A stretch of 64,000 bases of DNA from Nitrospira sp. Ga0074138 (GCA_001464735.1 LNDU01000034.1:62001-126000); one strand, 5' to 3'. Numbered from the stretch's first letter, positions 51,735 through 61,056 are shown. The notes: generated by a model not told the origin, from the letters alone. A program made the numbers and translations.

Positions 51735-53339
51735 CTACCCCATGTCCCGCAGCACATGGTCGGGATTCCGATCGCGGGCGATATTCTTCATGAGCTGATC
51801 GCCAAACAGAACGACGACTCGATCCCGTTGGTCCTTCACCATCATCGAGGCCGATGGTGACTTGAACGTGGCTGGGTCGCCGTCCAGCCAGGCACTGCAG
51901 GTAAAGGGTAGCGCATCCAGGATGGTTTCCACACGGTATTCGTGGCGCAGTCGATATTGCAATACGTCGAACTGGAGACGGCCGACCGCAGCAACCAAAG
52001 CTTCCTGATCATTGAGACTGCGCATGATCTGCACAGTCCCCTCTTGCGCCATCTGGGACAGGCCCTTGTCGAATGCTTTGCGCTTTCCAACGTCAGTCGG
52101 TCGAAGACGGGCAAAGATTTCTGGCTGGAATTGTGGGAGCGGTTTGAAATTGAAGCCCCCTGTCAACGACACCGTATCCCCGATCGTGAAGACGTCGGGG
52201 TTGATGATCCCGATGATATCGCCAGGATAGGCTTCTTCGACCGTGCTCCGTTCCTGCGCCACCAGGCTATGCGGCCGCGAGAGCCGAATGTCTCGCCCCA
52301 GCCGATGATGTTTCACCACCATGTCGCGCTCAAAGCGGCCGGAACAGACTCGAAGGAACGCGGTACTGTCGCGATGCTTGGGGTTCATATTGGCTTGCAG
52401 CTTGAACACATAGGCGCTGAACGGCATGTCGATCGGTTCCACCGACATCTCCGTTCCGTCCTCGCGGTTCGCTTGCCTTGCCCCCGGACTCGGGGCCAAC
52501 TCCACAAACGCGTCCAAAAAGCTCTCGATTCCAAAGTTGGTGAGTGCCGATGCAAAAAATACCGGGGTAATGTCGCCCTGCAGAAACTGTTCACGCGTAA
52601 AGGGATTGCCGGCGATATCCAAGAGATCCAAGTCGTGCTGGACCTGGTCCATGGTTTCTTGCGAGACACGACCTGTGACACCGAGTTCGGCGAGCGGCAA
52701 GGTCTGCGTCGTCACTTTCGAGGCTCCACCATGCGCGGTCTTGCTGAACAGCTGCACCCGATTGTCGGCCCTGGTCACGATGCCGACAAAGTCGCTGCCT
52801 GACCCGATCGGCCAATTGACCGCACTCGCATGAATGCTCAAGGCTTGTTCCACTTCTGTCATCAAGTCAAGCGGCGGCCGTCCCGGCTGGTCCATTTTGT
52901 TGATCAAAGTGAGGACGGGAATGCGCCGCAGACGGCACACTGCAAAAAGTTTGCGCGTTTGGGCCTCTACACCCTTGGCCGCATCGATCACCATGATAGC
53001 GCTGTCAGCCGCCGTGAGGGTGCGATAGGTATCTTCGGAGAAATCCTGGTGCCCGGGCGTATCGAGCAAATTCATGACGGCGCCTTTATAAGGAAATTGC
53101 ATGGCCGAGGCGGTGATGGAGATCCCGCGTTCCTGCTCCATGCCCATCCAATCCGATGCGGTCGCTTTACCGCCCTTGCGTCCGCGCACCATGCCGGCGG
53201 TCCGAATCAGCCCTGAATAGAGCAGCAGCTTTTCGGTCAACGTAGTTTTGCCTGCATCAGGGTGACTGATGATGGCAAAGGTGCGCCGTCGCCCTGTGGC
53301 GGCCGTAAGTTCTGTTGAGAGGGTCATCTCAGTCGTCAT
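51735..53339 (-). CDS. prfC: Peptide chain release factor 3
   Basis: RF3 is a translational GTPase that recycles RF1/RF2 from the ribosome after termination. The protein has 534 residues. G1 is SHPDAGKTTLTEK near 26, then RGISITAS (G2), DTPGHQDFSED (G3), NKMDQPGR (G4). The family-specific KGVEAQTRKLF and the C-terminal PQFQPEIFARLRP and AVGRLQFDVLQYRL are all present. No defects are seen. It precedes the hemerythrin gene position by 46 bp but lies downstream in transcription direction. Confidence 0.97.
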   Translation of the reverse strand: MTTEMTLSTELTAATGRRRTFAIISHPDAGKTTLTEKLLLYSGLIRTAGMVRGRKGGKATASDWMGMEQERGISITASAMQFPYKGAVMNLLDTPGHQDFSEDTYRTLTAADSAIMVIDAAKGVEAQTRKLFAVCRLRRIPVLTLINKMDQPGRPPLDLMTEVEQALSIHASAVNWPIGSGSDFVGIVTRADNRVQLFSKTAHGGASKVTTQTLPLAELGVTGRVSQETMDQVQHDLDLLDIAGNPFTREQFLQGDITPVFFASALTNFGIESFLDAFVELAPSPGARQANREDGTEMSVEPIDMPFSAYVFKLQANMNPKHRDSTAFLRVCSGRFERDMVVKHHRLGRDIRLSRPHSLVAQERSTVEEAYPGDIIGIINPDVFTIGDTVSLTGGFNFKPLPQFQPEIFARLRPTDVGKRKAFDKGLSQMAQEGTVQIMRSLNDQEALVAAVGRLQFDVLQYRLRHEYRVETILDALPFTCSAWLDGDPATFKSPSASMMVKDQRDRVVVLFGDQLMKNIARDRNPDHVLRDMG

Positions 53340-53385
53340 GATCGGAGGCGCAGCATACCATATTACATGTTAAAGCGGATGATCA

Positions 53386-53919
53386 TCAGAAGCGCATCGA
53401 ATCGGAGAGATGCTCATACCCGGCCCGTTCCACAGCTCGACGGACGGCGCCGAGCACAGGCGGAGTATCCGAATGTGGTAGCACCGTCACAGCTGGGGCG
53501 GCAAGGAGTTTCGCCATCAGATCCTCCGTCTCAGCGCCCGCCAACTTGTCGCAGGTGGTGTACAAGCCATCCAGACCTTCCTCGACCTTGTTGTGCTTAT
53601 TCAAGATTGAGCGTAGTACGGCGATGAGTTCGGGCGTGGGAGTGGGCATGAGTAAGGCCGCAATGGCTCCATGGTCGAGTCGAAGCGTTGCCGCAATCGA
53701 CAGCGGTGTGCCTCCGTTCGCTCGCTGTGCCGCAGGTAGAAGAATCTTCTCCTCCATCCCAATATGGCGAAGCAGCCCGGCTCGAAACTCATCATACTGT
53801 CCCTGCTCGATCCGGCCTCCGGAGGCCAGGGCTGAGTTGAGGAGATTCTCCAGCCGTCGGTGGTCATCTTGGAGAAACTGTGTAATGGGTCCTGACGATG
53901 GATGTGTGTCTGGTTCCAT
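53386..53919 (-). CDS. Hemerythrin-like di-iron protein
   Basis: This four-helix-bundle protein of about 177 residues has spaced His/Glu ligands: DDHRRLENLL, LLRHIGMEEKILLP, DHGAIAALL and LNKHNKVEEGLDGLY. These fit a hemerythrin HHE-type di-iron centre, used for O2/NO sensing or iron handling. The start is ATG 53919 or TTG 53943; neither has a strong ribosome site. prfC lies 46 bp downstream on the same strand, so co-transcription is possible. Confidence 0.9.
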   Translation of the reverse strand: MEPDTHPSSGPITQFLQDDHRRLENLLNSALASGGRIEQGQYDEFRAGLLRHIGMEEKILLPAAQRANGGTPLSIAATLRLDHGAIAALLMPTPTPELIAVLRSILNKHNKVEEGLDGLYTTCDKLAGAETEDLMAKLLAAPAVTVLPHSDTPPVLGAVRRAVERAGYEHLSDSMRF

Positions 53920-54160
53920 TGACTGCTGCCGTTCAGCGGACAAATTTCACAAGTCACCCTTCCCCCGTTGCCTTATTTCGGGAATGATTGCAAGGGCAAA
54001 CTTCCGAATACGGTGCTTCAAACAATACAGCCGAACGAGGTACAAATTCCACAGGTGTTCGTCGGACTTGGGAATACAAACGGTTCCCGTTCGGATGAAG
54101 CAGTTGCATTCCTATCTCGAAAGGTCTGCCTTGTAAGATCCTGAAGGCGAGCTGGGAGTC

Positions 54161-54364
54161 TCAGTGCCACATGGCTGGTGCGCAGGCCATGAAGACGGAG
54201 GCCACAAGAATGAGGAGGGCGCCGAGGAAGGATGCGGTGAGCGAAAAGGCCCCATATGATTGGAATGGCGGTCGTCGCATGTGAGGAAATCGCATGAGAC
54301 AAAAGGTGACGAAGGACGATCCCGCCCCGAGGAGGGTCAGTAGAATGTGTCCGGAGTCCATCAT
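54161..54364 (-). CDS. Small two-helix membrane protein
   Basis: This 67-residue protein has two hydrophobic helices (ILLTLLGAGSSFVTFCLM and SFLGALLILVASVFMACAP) joined by a short basic loop (RFPHMRRPP). It starts 18 bp after the stop of the L7/L12-like gene, so the two form an operon. The function is unknown. Confidence 0.65.
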   Translation of the reverse strand: MMDSGHILLTLLGAGSSFVTFCLMRFPHMRRPPFQSYGAFSLTASFLGALLILVASVFMACAPAMWH

Positions 54365-54381
54365 GCCGGTTACATCCTCGC

Positions 54382-54690
54382 TTATGTCAGGACATAGGTA
54401 AGCCCTGCCCCACCGATGAGCAGGAAGATCAGCCAGCGAAGCAAACCCTCTCGCGCATTCGCTTGAGTTTCGTCGATTCGATTCTTGAGGGCTGGCTGTG
54501 ACTGGAGATACGTATCAATCACATCCTTGGCTTCATGCAATCCGATGTTCCGTTCCAGACGAACGAGTTTGATGGCTTCCATCCTGTGGCCTTGCCACAG
54601 TGCGGCCATCGTTGCTGGCGGAAGCGTGAGATTCCGTGGAGGAGCTGTCGGGACTTCGGAGATGGAAGGCAGAAGTGATGACAGAGGCAT
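54382..54690 (-). CDS. Membrane-anchored protein with ribosomal L7/L12 C-terminal-like domain
   Basis: This protein of 102 residues has a middle segment (MEAIKLVRLERNIGLHEAKDVIDTYL, about residues 37 to 63, shown here in part) that matches the helix-turn of the bL12 C-terminal domain, where bL12 reads IKxVRExTGLGLKEAKxLV. A C-terminal transmembrane helix (LLRWLIFLLIGGAGLTYVL) follows. Such tail-anchored L12-like proteins occur in many bacteria without a known role. It is followed by the small membrane protein at 54161. Confidence 0.78.
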   Translation of the reverse strand: MPLSSLLPSISEVPTAPPRNLTLPPATMAALWQGHRMEAIKLVRLERNIGLHEAKDVIDTYLQSQPALKNRIDETQANAREGLLRWLIFLLIGGAGLTYVLT

Positions 54691-54847
54691 AGGCTGAAAC
54701 CCAGCCTAGCACCTTCGCTTGAGCGGCCGAAGGGAAACCGAAGAATTGACGAAAGGGATCGATGGTCCACTCACCCCACCCGTCTAAATTTCTTCTCTTG
54801 CTTCGCATTTTGGAGGTCTGGTCGTAGGATGGTTATCGGAGGTGTGT

Positions 54848-55693
54848 GTGTATCTTCGATTGCTCTCAATCCTATTGGCAGCCCTTATGGAGAGTTTCTG
54901 GGAGACGGCTGGTATTGCTGAGACAACCAGAACCACGAATGAGCTCATCGGGCCTGTTCGCAGTGTGACGATCAAGAAACTGGGCTACTCCGCAACGGAA
55001 AACTACGATCGTGCCGGTCACCTTATCGAGGCTGTCATCGACATGGCCCATGCCAATACTGCCACGTATACCCTGTTTCGGTACGACCAGGCTGGCCATC
55101 TCCAAGAAGAACTCGTGCTCGATCCCAGCGGGAGACTCATACTTCGAAAACAGATTGTGTATGCACAAGACGCAGAGGGCCGCGACAGCGCGTCTGTGAC
55201 GACCTCGGAGAACGGTGGTTTTCAGCATGCCGAGTTTTCTCTGTACGACCAGCGGGGCCACCTCTGGGAACAATTGTGGGTCGACGATTCGATCGCCTAC
55301 AAGAGTCTGTTTGACGTATTCGGGCGGCGCATTTATTCCGCTCGGTACAGCAAGGGCGAGTTGTTCAGTGAGTTGAAACACCAATATGACGCGTGGGGAC
55401 GGCTACAGGAGCTCGTCATTTACAATGGGCACGGGACTGTGTCTGGTCGGGTCGCGAACGACTATGACGACATGGGAAGACGGGTGCGAGCGACGACTGA
55501 AGCGTTTGGCCAGGATCAGCAACAGCAACAGAAGTGGATCACGACCTATGAGTATGATGACATGGGCAACTGGATCAAAGAACTGACCGCAGAACACTCT
55601 TCTCCGTCACCGAACGCTACGGCTTCCGCTCTTCCGCTCGTGCAAGAACGCCTGATTCAGTACTACCGTCTCACCGAGAACACGACTCCATAA
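54848..55693 (+). CDS. Short secreted YD/RHS-repeat protein
   Basis: This protein of 281 residues has an N-terminal signal (LRLLSILLAALMES). At least six YD-type repeats follow: YDRAGHLIEAV, YDQAGHLQEEL, YDQRGHLWEQL, YDAWGRLQELV, YDDMGRRVRAT and YDDMGNWIKEL. It lacks the large shell and toxin domain of full RHS proteins. GTG 54848 is chosen because GGAGG ends 5 bases before it; GTG 54842 is also in frame. The role is unknown, possibly carbohydrate or surface binding. Confidence 0.8.
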   Translation: MYLRLLSILLAALMESFWETAGIAETTRTTNELIGPVRSVTIKKLGYSATENYDRAGHLIEAVIDMAHANTATYTLFRYDQAGHLQEELVLDPSGRLILRKQIVYAQDAEGRDSASVTTSENGGFQHAEFSLYDQRGHLWEQLWVDDSIAYKSLFDVFGRRIYSARYSKGELFSELKHQYDAWGRLQELVIYNGHGTVSGRVANDYDDMGRRVRATTEAFGQDQQQQQKWITTYEYDDMGNWIKELTAEHSSPSPNATASALPLVQERLIQYYRLTENTTP

Positions 55694-55799
55694 GAACTGC
55701 TCCTTCATCGAGTCCAGCCAGGCACGTTTTAGGGACCTGGCTCTTGAGGTCTGAGCGCTCAACTCAAAGCTATGAGGGGAGGTCTCGTGGAATAGTCAG

Positions 55800-56402
55800 T
55801 TAAACGGCAGACAGGCTGTGGTCACGACGAAACGCGGGAGCGTTGTGGGAAGGGACTGATCCCTGTTCTTGTTGTTGACGGAACGCGGATATGGCAATGG
55901 TTTTCTCCATATGTGTAAGACCGGAAACTTGAGAAGCGGCTCGTTCAAACTCAAGTAGAGTCACATTCTTCTGACTGCGAAGCCATTGAAGAAATGGTTT
56001 CCAAACTGGCTCAAAGTGATGGAACCACCAGTCTGGCGATATATCTTCTTCTACTACATCTTCTCTTGATGACGCTCGTAAGGCCTGAAGTTGTGGCATG
56101 GGGCTACGTGTCATCTCGTTCTGATGACGCTTCGTAGCCGTTAGCTGATGTAGAAGAACAATTCGTTCGTTCGGTTTTAGGTTATCCACAATTTCCCCAT
56201 ACCGCTCTGTACTGCACACTGAATTGCTTGAAGTGCTAAGCAATTCAGGTGCCAGATACGTAATATTTCTGTTTGCTCTGGTATGTGAGAGATTCATCAT
56301 AGAGGGTGTGACGCGATTGTATGAAATCGTATCCATATGTATTATTTTGGGACACTGATTTCTTTCGCGTTTGACTCCTCGTTTCGAATTGAGCAGACTC
56401 AT
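55800..56402 (-). CDS. Hypothetical protein, AT-rich
   Basis: This 200-residue frame has lower GC than its neighbours. The last 90 residues look the most protein-like: WWFHHFEPVWKPFLQWLRSQ followed by a helical LLEFERAASQVSGLTHMEKT. The first 60 are Ser/Asn/Thr-rich and may not be translated; MDTISYN (codon 23) is an alternative start. The AT-rich sequence suggests recent transfer. No family is recognised, and the gene call is uncertain. Confidence 0.5.
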   Translation of the reverse strand: MSLLNSKRGVKRERNQCPKIIHMDTISYNRVTPSMMNLSHTRANRNITYLAPELLSTSSNSVCSTERYGEIVDNLKPNERIVLLHQLTATKRHQNEMTRSPMPQLQALRASSREDVVEEDISPDWWFHHFEPVWKPFLQWLRSQKNVTLLEFERAASQVSGLTHMEKTIAISAFRQQQEQGSVPSHNAPAFRRDHSLSAV

Positions 56403-56877
56403 TTCTCCGATAAGATTTAGAGAATGGCCTATGTTCTTAAGAGTCTGACGCAGATTCTATTTCACGCATGATGATATTATACGTACATGAACTGTTTCGT
56501 TATTGGACACTCATGCTAAATTTTCAAACACGATATGACCCATATCATCGTCTAATGTGATGTGCTTACCACATGGAATGCGAATTATCATGAAGACGTA
56601 CCTAGATGTTGCGGACAATCCAGCTTCTTCATAGTGTTTCATCCTGAAACACTTCTCAAGTGTACGAGGTTCGACGAATCAACCTTTTCATGCACAATCG
56701 AATGTATGTTGAAGTCAGGCGTTGACATGGACCATAACAGATCTCTCTGTATCGCATAGAAGACATAGGGAATGGGGCTGATTGCCCTCTGGAATTTCAA
56801 ACCTTCCCTTGATGGTTGTGGAGCAGATGTACTGGAGGAAGGCGACTCTTTTGTAATGAAACAGCTCTGCAAGCTGT
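56403..56877. other. AT-rich intergenic region
   Basis: No gene was recognised. GATATG-ACC-CATATC at 56532-56546 is a perfect 6-bp inverted repeat that could be an operator. The composition matches the AT-rich hypothetical gene next to it. Confidence 0.4.
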
Positions 56878-57963
56878 TTAAGAGAGCTCGTGCACCGGTT
56901 CCAATGGGGCACCCACCGGAGAAGATTCAGGCGATTTCCCGCGCCTGCTCTCCTGCGCGGAGAGTGTCGCGGGTTTCTTGGACTTGGTTCTGAAACCAAG
57001 AGAATGCGGGGTTGCGGCGGGCACAAACTTTTCAAGTCCAAAGGCTCGCAGTTTCCGATACAAGGTCGAGCGGCTTACTTCCAAGTCTCTGGCCACCCGG
57101 GTCAAGTTCCCTCGATGTAGACTGATCGCCTTCACCAGCAACTCCATCTCAATCCGACGGTGAGCGGTCCGCAGGGAATCCAGTGAGTCCACCGTTTGGA
57201 GTTCTTCGCCGGCCAGATCTAAATCTTGGGGAGTAATCTCCACCCCCTCCGCCATGACGACGGCTCGTCGGACCCGATTGCTGAGTTCCCGCACATTTCC
57301 TGGCCAGGAGTAGGTACGCAGCACGTCAACGGCCTGGGCGTTATAGCCTTGAATAGGCTTGCGGTAGGTCATGGCGGCCTGCTTGAGAAAGACCATTGCC
57401 ATGAGTAAGGTGTCCTCGCCACGGTCCCGTAGCGGTGGCAGATGAATGCGTAACACGCCAAGCCTATAATAGAGATCTTCCCGAAAGAGGTTCTTGTCGA
57501 TTGCCGTCTTTAGATCGACATTGGTTGCGGCAAGAACACGCGCATCGACATGGAGGGTCTCTTGCCCCCCAACCCGTTCGAAGGTGCCAGCTTGTAAAAA
57601 ACGAAGCAGCTTGACCTGTAGGGTGGGCAGCAGATCGCCGACCTCATCAAGAAACAATGTCCCGCCAGCTGCCGCTTCCAGTTTGCCCTTTTTTTGTTGG
57701 ACGGCTCCTGTGAAGGCGCCGCGTTCATGACCGAATAATTCCGATTCCAATAAGGTTTCCGGGATGGCTCCGCAGTTGATCGGCACGAATGGTCCGTGCT
57801 TCCTGAGGCTTCGATCATGGATTGCTTGCGCAGTCAATTCCTTGCCCGTGCCTGTCTCGCCGGTGATCAGCACCGGCATCTCGGTGGTCGCCATCTTCCG
57901 AACCAAGTCAAAGACTGCGCAGATGGCGGGACTCGATCCCACCATTTCGTTCACGGTTTCCAC
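56878..57963 (-). CDS. Sigma-54-dependent activator without receiver domain
   Basis: This 361-residue enhancer-binding protein has an AAA+ domain from residue 5 to about 250: Walker A ITGETGTGKE, the sigma-54 contact loop GAFTGA, Walker B GGTLFLDEVGDL, and the R-finger region NLFREDLYYRLGVL. A Fis-type helix-turn-helix (LTRVARDLEVSRSTLYRKLRA) is at about 300. A disordered Lys/Ser/Pro-rich tail of about 40 residues follows. The usual N-terminal sensor or receiver is missing, so activity may be constitutive or controlled by abundance. Start: GTG 57963 with GGAGG 5 bases upstream; GTG 57969 would overlap that site. Confidence 0.93.
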   Translation of the reverse strand: METVNEMVGSSPAICAVFDLVRKMATTEMPVLITGETGTGKELTAQAIHDRSLRKHGPFVPINCGAIPETLLESELFGHERGAFTGAVQQKKGKLEAAAGGTLFLDEVGDLLPTLQVKLLRFLQAGTFERVGGQETLHVDARVLAATNVDLKTAIDKNLFREDLYYRLGVLRIHLPPLRDRGEDTLLMAMVFLKQAAMTYRKPIQGYNAQAVDVLRTYSWPGNVRELSNRVRRAVVMAEGVEITPQDLDLAGEELQTVDSLDSLRTAHRRIEMELLVKAISLHRGNLTRVARDLEVSRSTLYRKLRAFGLEKFVPAATPHSLGFRTKSKKPATLSAQESRRGKSPESSPVGAPLEPVHELS

Positions 57964-58383
57964 AAACACCTCCCCGGTGTGGATTCCTGGAATGACATCT
58001 CTAAGATCTTGTCCTCCTCAATCACGTCTCCACGATACGGTCCTGCATGGCCCTCACCTCAATAGGCCTGAATGGCCTTATTCTAAATCATGGTCTTGGT
58101 GATGAATGGAATCATGCCGTGCTAGTTAAGCCGATACTCGATACGGATAGGTCTGGTTTATACTACAAAGAGGCACTATGGCTCTAGTCAAAGTACTTGC
58201 TCCGTTCTACTTATCACTCAAAATCTCCGCATAGCGTCTTATCTTGATACATAACATTGAATGTGAGGCAGTAATTAGTGCCTAATAGCCCTGTTGTGTA
58301 TTTTTATTTAGAGATGAATGGCTCTAGGTTTGTCTCAAATGGGAGGTGTGGTGCATATTGCTCACCATGGTATAAGGAGGACG
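57964..58383. other. AT-rich intergenic region
   Basis: No gene is recognised. The stretch separates the sigma-54 activator from the transposase remnant and must hold the activator's promoter. Confidence 0.4.
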
Positions 58384-58726
58384 GATGAACATCTCCTGAC
58401 TGTCACGCGCTACGTGGAGCGTAATGCGCCGCAGGTAAAACTGGTCAGAAAGGCCAAAAACAACTGGCTATGACCAAGCTTGAAGCGCTGAACGAAGAGA
58501 GACGTGAACCTCACCGCGTGGCTGAGTAACTGGCCGGTCGACCTTTCACGGAATTAGGTCGTGCAGGTAGTCGTCTTAAATTGGCGAGGAGTTAGAGGCT
58601 CTTGAGAGCCCGTATAGCGTGGCCTCCCATTTTGGCGAGGAAGGTTCGCTGAACCGCATGGCGAAACGGTTTTGGATGGAATCTACGTACGAGGCCGCGG
58701 GCGTCAAAGAGTCTAGACACCCTTAA
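58384..58726 (+). pseudogene. Decayed REP-associated tyrosine transposase (RAYT/Y1)
   Basis: Conserved RAYT blocks are readable in broken frames. DEHLLTVTRYVERNAPQVKL, then RKAKNNW and a stop, corresponds to the family's YVERNPLRAxLVxRAEDW. LSNWPVDRP comes 46 codons later in the same frame. ELEALESPYSV and LNRMAKRFWMESTYEAAG follow in a shifted frame, ending at a TAA at 58726. The catalytic HUH part upstream is gone. These transposases mobilise REP palindromes, and a REP-like hairpin is at 29214. Confidence 0.75.
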
Positions 58727-58811
58727 CGTCTCTAACTGCCCCTGCCCTCCCAATGTGGGATACCGCACCACATGGTAGCTGTGTACAATCAGTCTCCATC
58801 ACGGAGACGCA

Positions 58812-59189
58812 ATGGCCCAGTTTCCTCATACACGCACCTACAAACGGTTCCCCTTCCATGCTCCGCTCATCATAGGTGGCGAATCCCATATCTGTGAGGG
58901 GATGCTTCGAAACCTTTCGATGGATGGTTGTTCGATCGTGTGCGATCGCGAATTGGCCCTTGACTGCAAGGTGCGCGTGAATCTGCTCTTGCCGGATCAG
59001 ACGTCGTCCTTACCCATTGAGCTGGGCCGGGTAACCTGGGTGCAGGGCCGTGAGTGTGGAGTAGAATTTATTCAGCTGGCGTTGCACGCAAGGTTGCGCC
59101 TCAATCGTACGCTGCGAACCGCACTCATTCAGTTTCTTAACGCTCCCAAGAATCGAGAGTTACCGGAACATACCGTCTCCGGCTTGTAA
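58812..59189 (+). CDS. PilZ domain protein
   Basis: This 125-residue protein consists of one PilZ domain, which usually binds cyclic di-GMP. It has RFPFHAPLIIGG near the start, the conserved MLRNLSMDGCSIV (NxSxxG-type motif) and a beta-barrel end RVTWVQGRECGVEF. The usual RxxxR at the start reads RTYKR, so the binding arginines are present. Start: ATG with GGAG 6 bases upstream. It may control motility, polysaccharide or biofilm, but no partner gene is nearby. Confidence 0.92.
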   Translation: MAQFPHTRTYKRFPFHAPLIIGGESHICEGMLRNLSMDGCSIVCDRELALDCKVRVNLLLPDQTSSLPIELGRVTWVQGRECGVEFIQLALHARLRLNRTLRTALIQFLNAPKNRELPEHTVSGL

Positions 59190-59311
59190 TCGCTGGTCTC
59201 TGTACGGTGTCATTATCCCGCGTCGGCCATCCCTCGGTCTTCCGAGTCTAACCGTGGTACTCAGAAACGGAACGTTTTACGAAGGGAACAGCGATTAAAG
59301 GCAATCGCACG

Positions 59312-60040
59312 CTACAGATTCTTCGGCCACAATGAACCCAACTCCGGGTACTTCGCGCGATAGTCGGCGTGACTGGCACGGATGACCTTCCGCGCTTCCT
59401 CCCGTCCATATACACTGGTGATTTCTACTTTGTGATGTGTCGTCCCTGGCGCGCTCTTATAGGTCAAAAAATAATGCTGCAGGCGATCCATGAGTGCCGA
59501 CGGACATTGTGAAATGTCCGTGAATCCTCCGTACACGGCATCGTCCCGCATCACGGCGATGATCTTGTCGTCGGCTTCACCGCCGTCGGCCATGCTCAAT
59601 CCGCCGATCGGCAGCGCTGTGAGGAGGATGTCGCTGTGGGGAATGCTCTTTTCCGACAACACGCAAATATCAAGTGGATCGCCGTCTCCGACCATGCCCT
59701 TGCGGCGAGCTCGTTTGGCAAAGATGCCGGCGACTTGGTCTCCTGAGTAGGTCTGCGGAATGAGTCCATAGTAGACGGGACAGAAGTTTGAAAACCGCTG
59801 CGGCCGATCCACCTTGAGAAACCCGCTGTTCTTGTCCACTTCATATTTGACCGTGTCGGTCGGGACGATTTCAATGTAGGCCGTGACCACATCGGGAGCC
59901 TCTTCCCCGATAGACACGCCGTGCCACGGGTGCGCCTTGAACATCAGCCCGAGCAGACGTTGAAAGGGGTCGCTCCCTGCGCGCATCTCGGCTGTCTTAT
60001 CTGTATCCTCTCCCCTTCCCTTTCCCTTCCGCTCTTTCAT
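59312..60040 (-). CDS. ppa: Inorganic pyrophosphatase (family I)
   Basis: This soluble magnesium enzyme hydrolyses PPi to phosphate. The protein (242 residues) is longer than typical bacterial PPase (about 175) because of an extra N-terminal Lys/Arg/Asp-rich region and about 25 residues elsewhere. Core motifs include YEVDKNSGFLKVDR, YGLIPQTYSGD and the metal-binding DGDPLDICVL with its three Asp. Start: ATG 60040 with GGAGGGG 3 bases upstream; the open frame runs 24 codons further without support. It is a stand-alone gene. Confidence 0.94.
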   Translation of the reverse strand: MKERKGKGRGEDTDKTAEMRAGSDPFQRLLGLMFKAHPWHGVSIGEEAPDVVTAYIEIVPTDTVKYEVDKNSGFLKVDRPQRFSNFCPVYYGLIPQTYSGDQVAGIFAKRARRKGMVGDGDPLDICVLSEKSIPHSDILLTALPIGGLSMADGGEADDKIIAVMRDDAVYGGFTDISQCPSALMDRLQHYFLTYKSAPGTTHHKVEITSVYGREEARKVIRASHADYRAKYPELGSLWPKNL

Positions 60041-60551
60041 GTCCCCTCCGGTTCTTTTCTGAATATCTTGGCGAATTGCAACGCTTCTGAATCGTGCCCC
60101 AGTATCTCCCAAGATGTTGGCGGGAGCAATGACTTCCGAATCTTAGATGGGGGGAGGTCGAGAAGATCTGTGATCCACAGCTGCTTGGACTAGCCGGGGA
60201 CCTAAGCCCGAGGCGCCTTCTCTGTGGGTGTAGCGAGTGTGTTGTCTTGCTTGCGATGTTGTGTCGAAGGTCTCTCAGTTTAGAGGTCAGCTTGGTCGGC
60301 ATCTTCTGCGGTAGATCGAGAATGCTCCGATCCGTTTTGATTGGAAGCGTGATCATCGACGGAAGATTGCTGAGGCATCATCTCGGGAGAGTCGTTTGAC
60401 GAACCCGCAGGGCGTGAAATCAGCTGACAGGGTCCGCTCTTGAGGGGGCAACAATGTAGCCCTTGAGGAACAACGGAAGTCAGGGTACACTGAGCTTCCT
60501 GCGCTCTTCCCAAACCCAAGTACGGTACAGTCATCAGAAGGAGATTATTGT
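60041..60551. other. Intergenic region between divergent genes
   Basis: No gene is recognised in these 511 bp. An open frame at 60280-60534 (minus) lacks a ribosome site and recognisable content. Promoters for ppa and the rhodanese operon must lie here. Confidence 0.45.
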
Positions 60552-61019
60552 ATGAAGACCATGAATGGGTTAGCCCTCTGTTTCGTCTCTGCCCTCATCG
60601 GCCCCTCCCTGTCCATATCTTCTCCCGCTCTCGCTCAGGGCCTCCCACCGGCCGTCAAACAGAACGTTCAAGTCGCACCGAAACCTGTCAAAACCATCGG
60701 TATGGAAGAGTATCGAAAGATCGTCGAGAATCCTGGACCAGCCTTGATCGTCGATGTCCGTGAGCCTCGAGAATATGCAGCCGGACACGTCCCAGGTGCG
60801 ATCAACATTCCCCGCGGCGTGATCGAATCCCAAATCTGGAACCACGTCGGATCTGCGGAGAAAGCCGATGTGGAACGCCCGATTGTGCTCCAGTGTCAAA
60901 GTGGAAAGCGTGCGACCCTTGCTGCTCAAACCCTTGGTGAGCTCGGATTCACGCAGACCTCTGCGGTCATCATGAGCCTCGACGAATGGAAAACATCCGG
61001 TAATCCTTTCGTGAAGTAG
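60552..61019 (+). CDS. Secreted rhodanese-like protein
   Basis: This 155-residue protein has a signal peptide (ALCFVSALIGPSLSISSPA, cut near LAQG). A single rhodanese domain follows: IVDVREPREYAAGHVPGAINI, then the active-site loop LQCQSGKRATLAA with catalytic Cys. Exported rhodaneses move sulphur or act in periplasmic redox work; the substrate is unknown. Start: ATG with AAGGAG 8 bases upstream. It is followed by a small monooxygenase gene after 37 bp. Confidence 0.93.
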   Translation: MKTMNGLALCFVSALIGPSLSISSPALAQGLPPAVKQNVQVAPKPVKTIGMEEYRKIVENPGPALIVDVREPREYAAGHVPGAINIPRGVIESQIWNHVGSAEKADVERPIVLQCQSGKRATLAAQTLGELGFTQTSAVIMSLDEWKTSGNPFVK

Positions 61020-61056
61020 TCGTTTAGGTATTCAGATCCCAACTGTGGAGAATCCC

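Noticed and set aside
60280..60534. 84-codon open frame between ppa and the rhodanese gene
   Set aside because: No ribosome site, Ser/Asn/Gln-rich composition without recognisable features, and it lies in a divergent promoter region.
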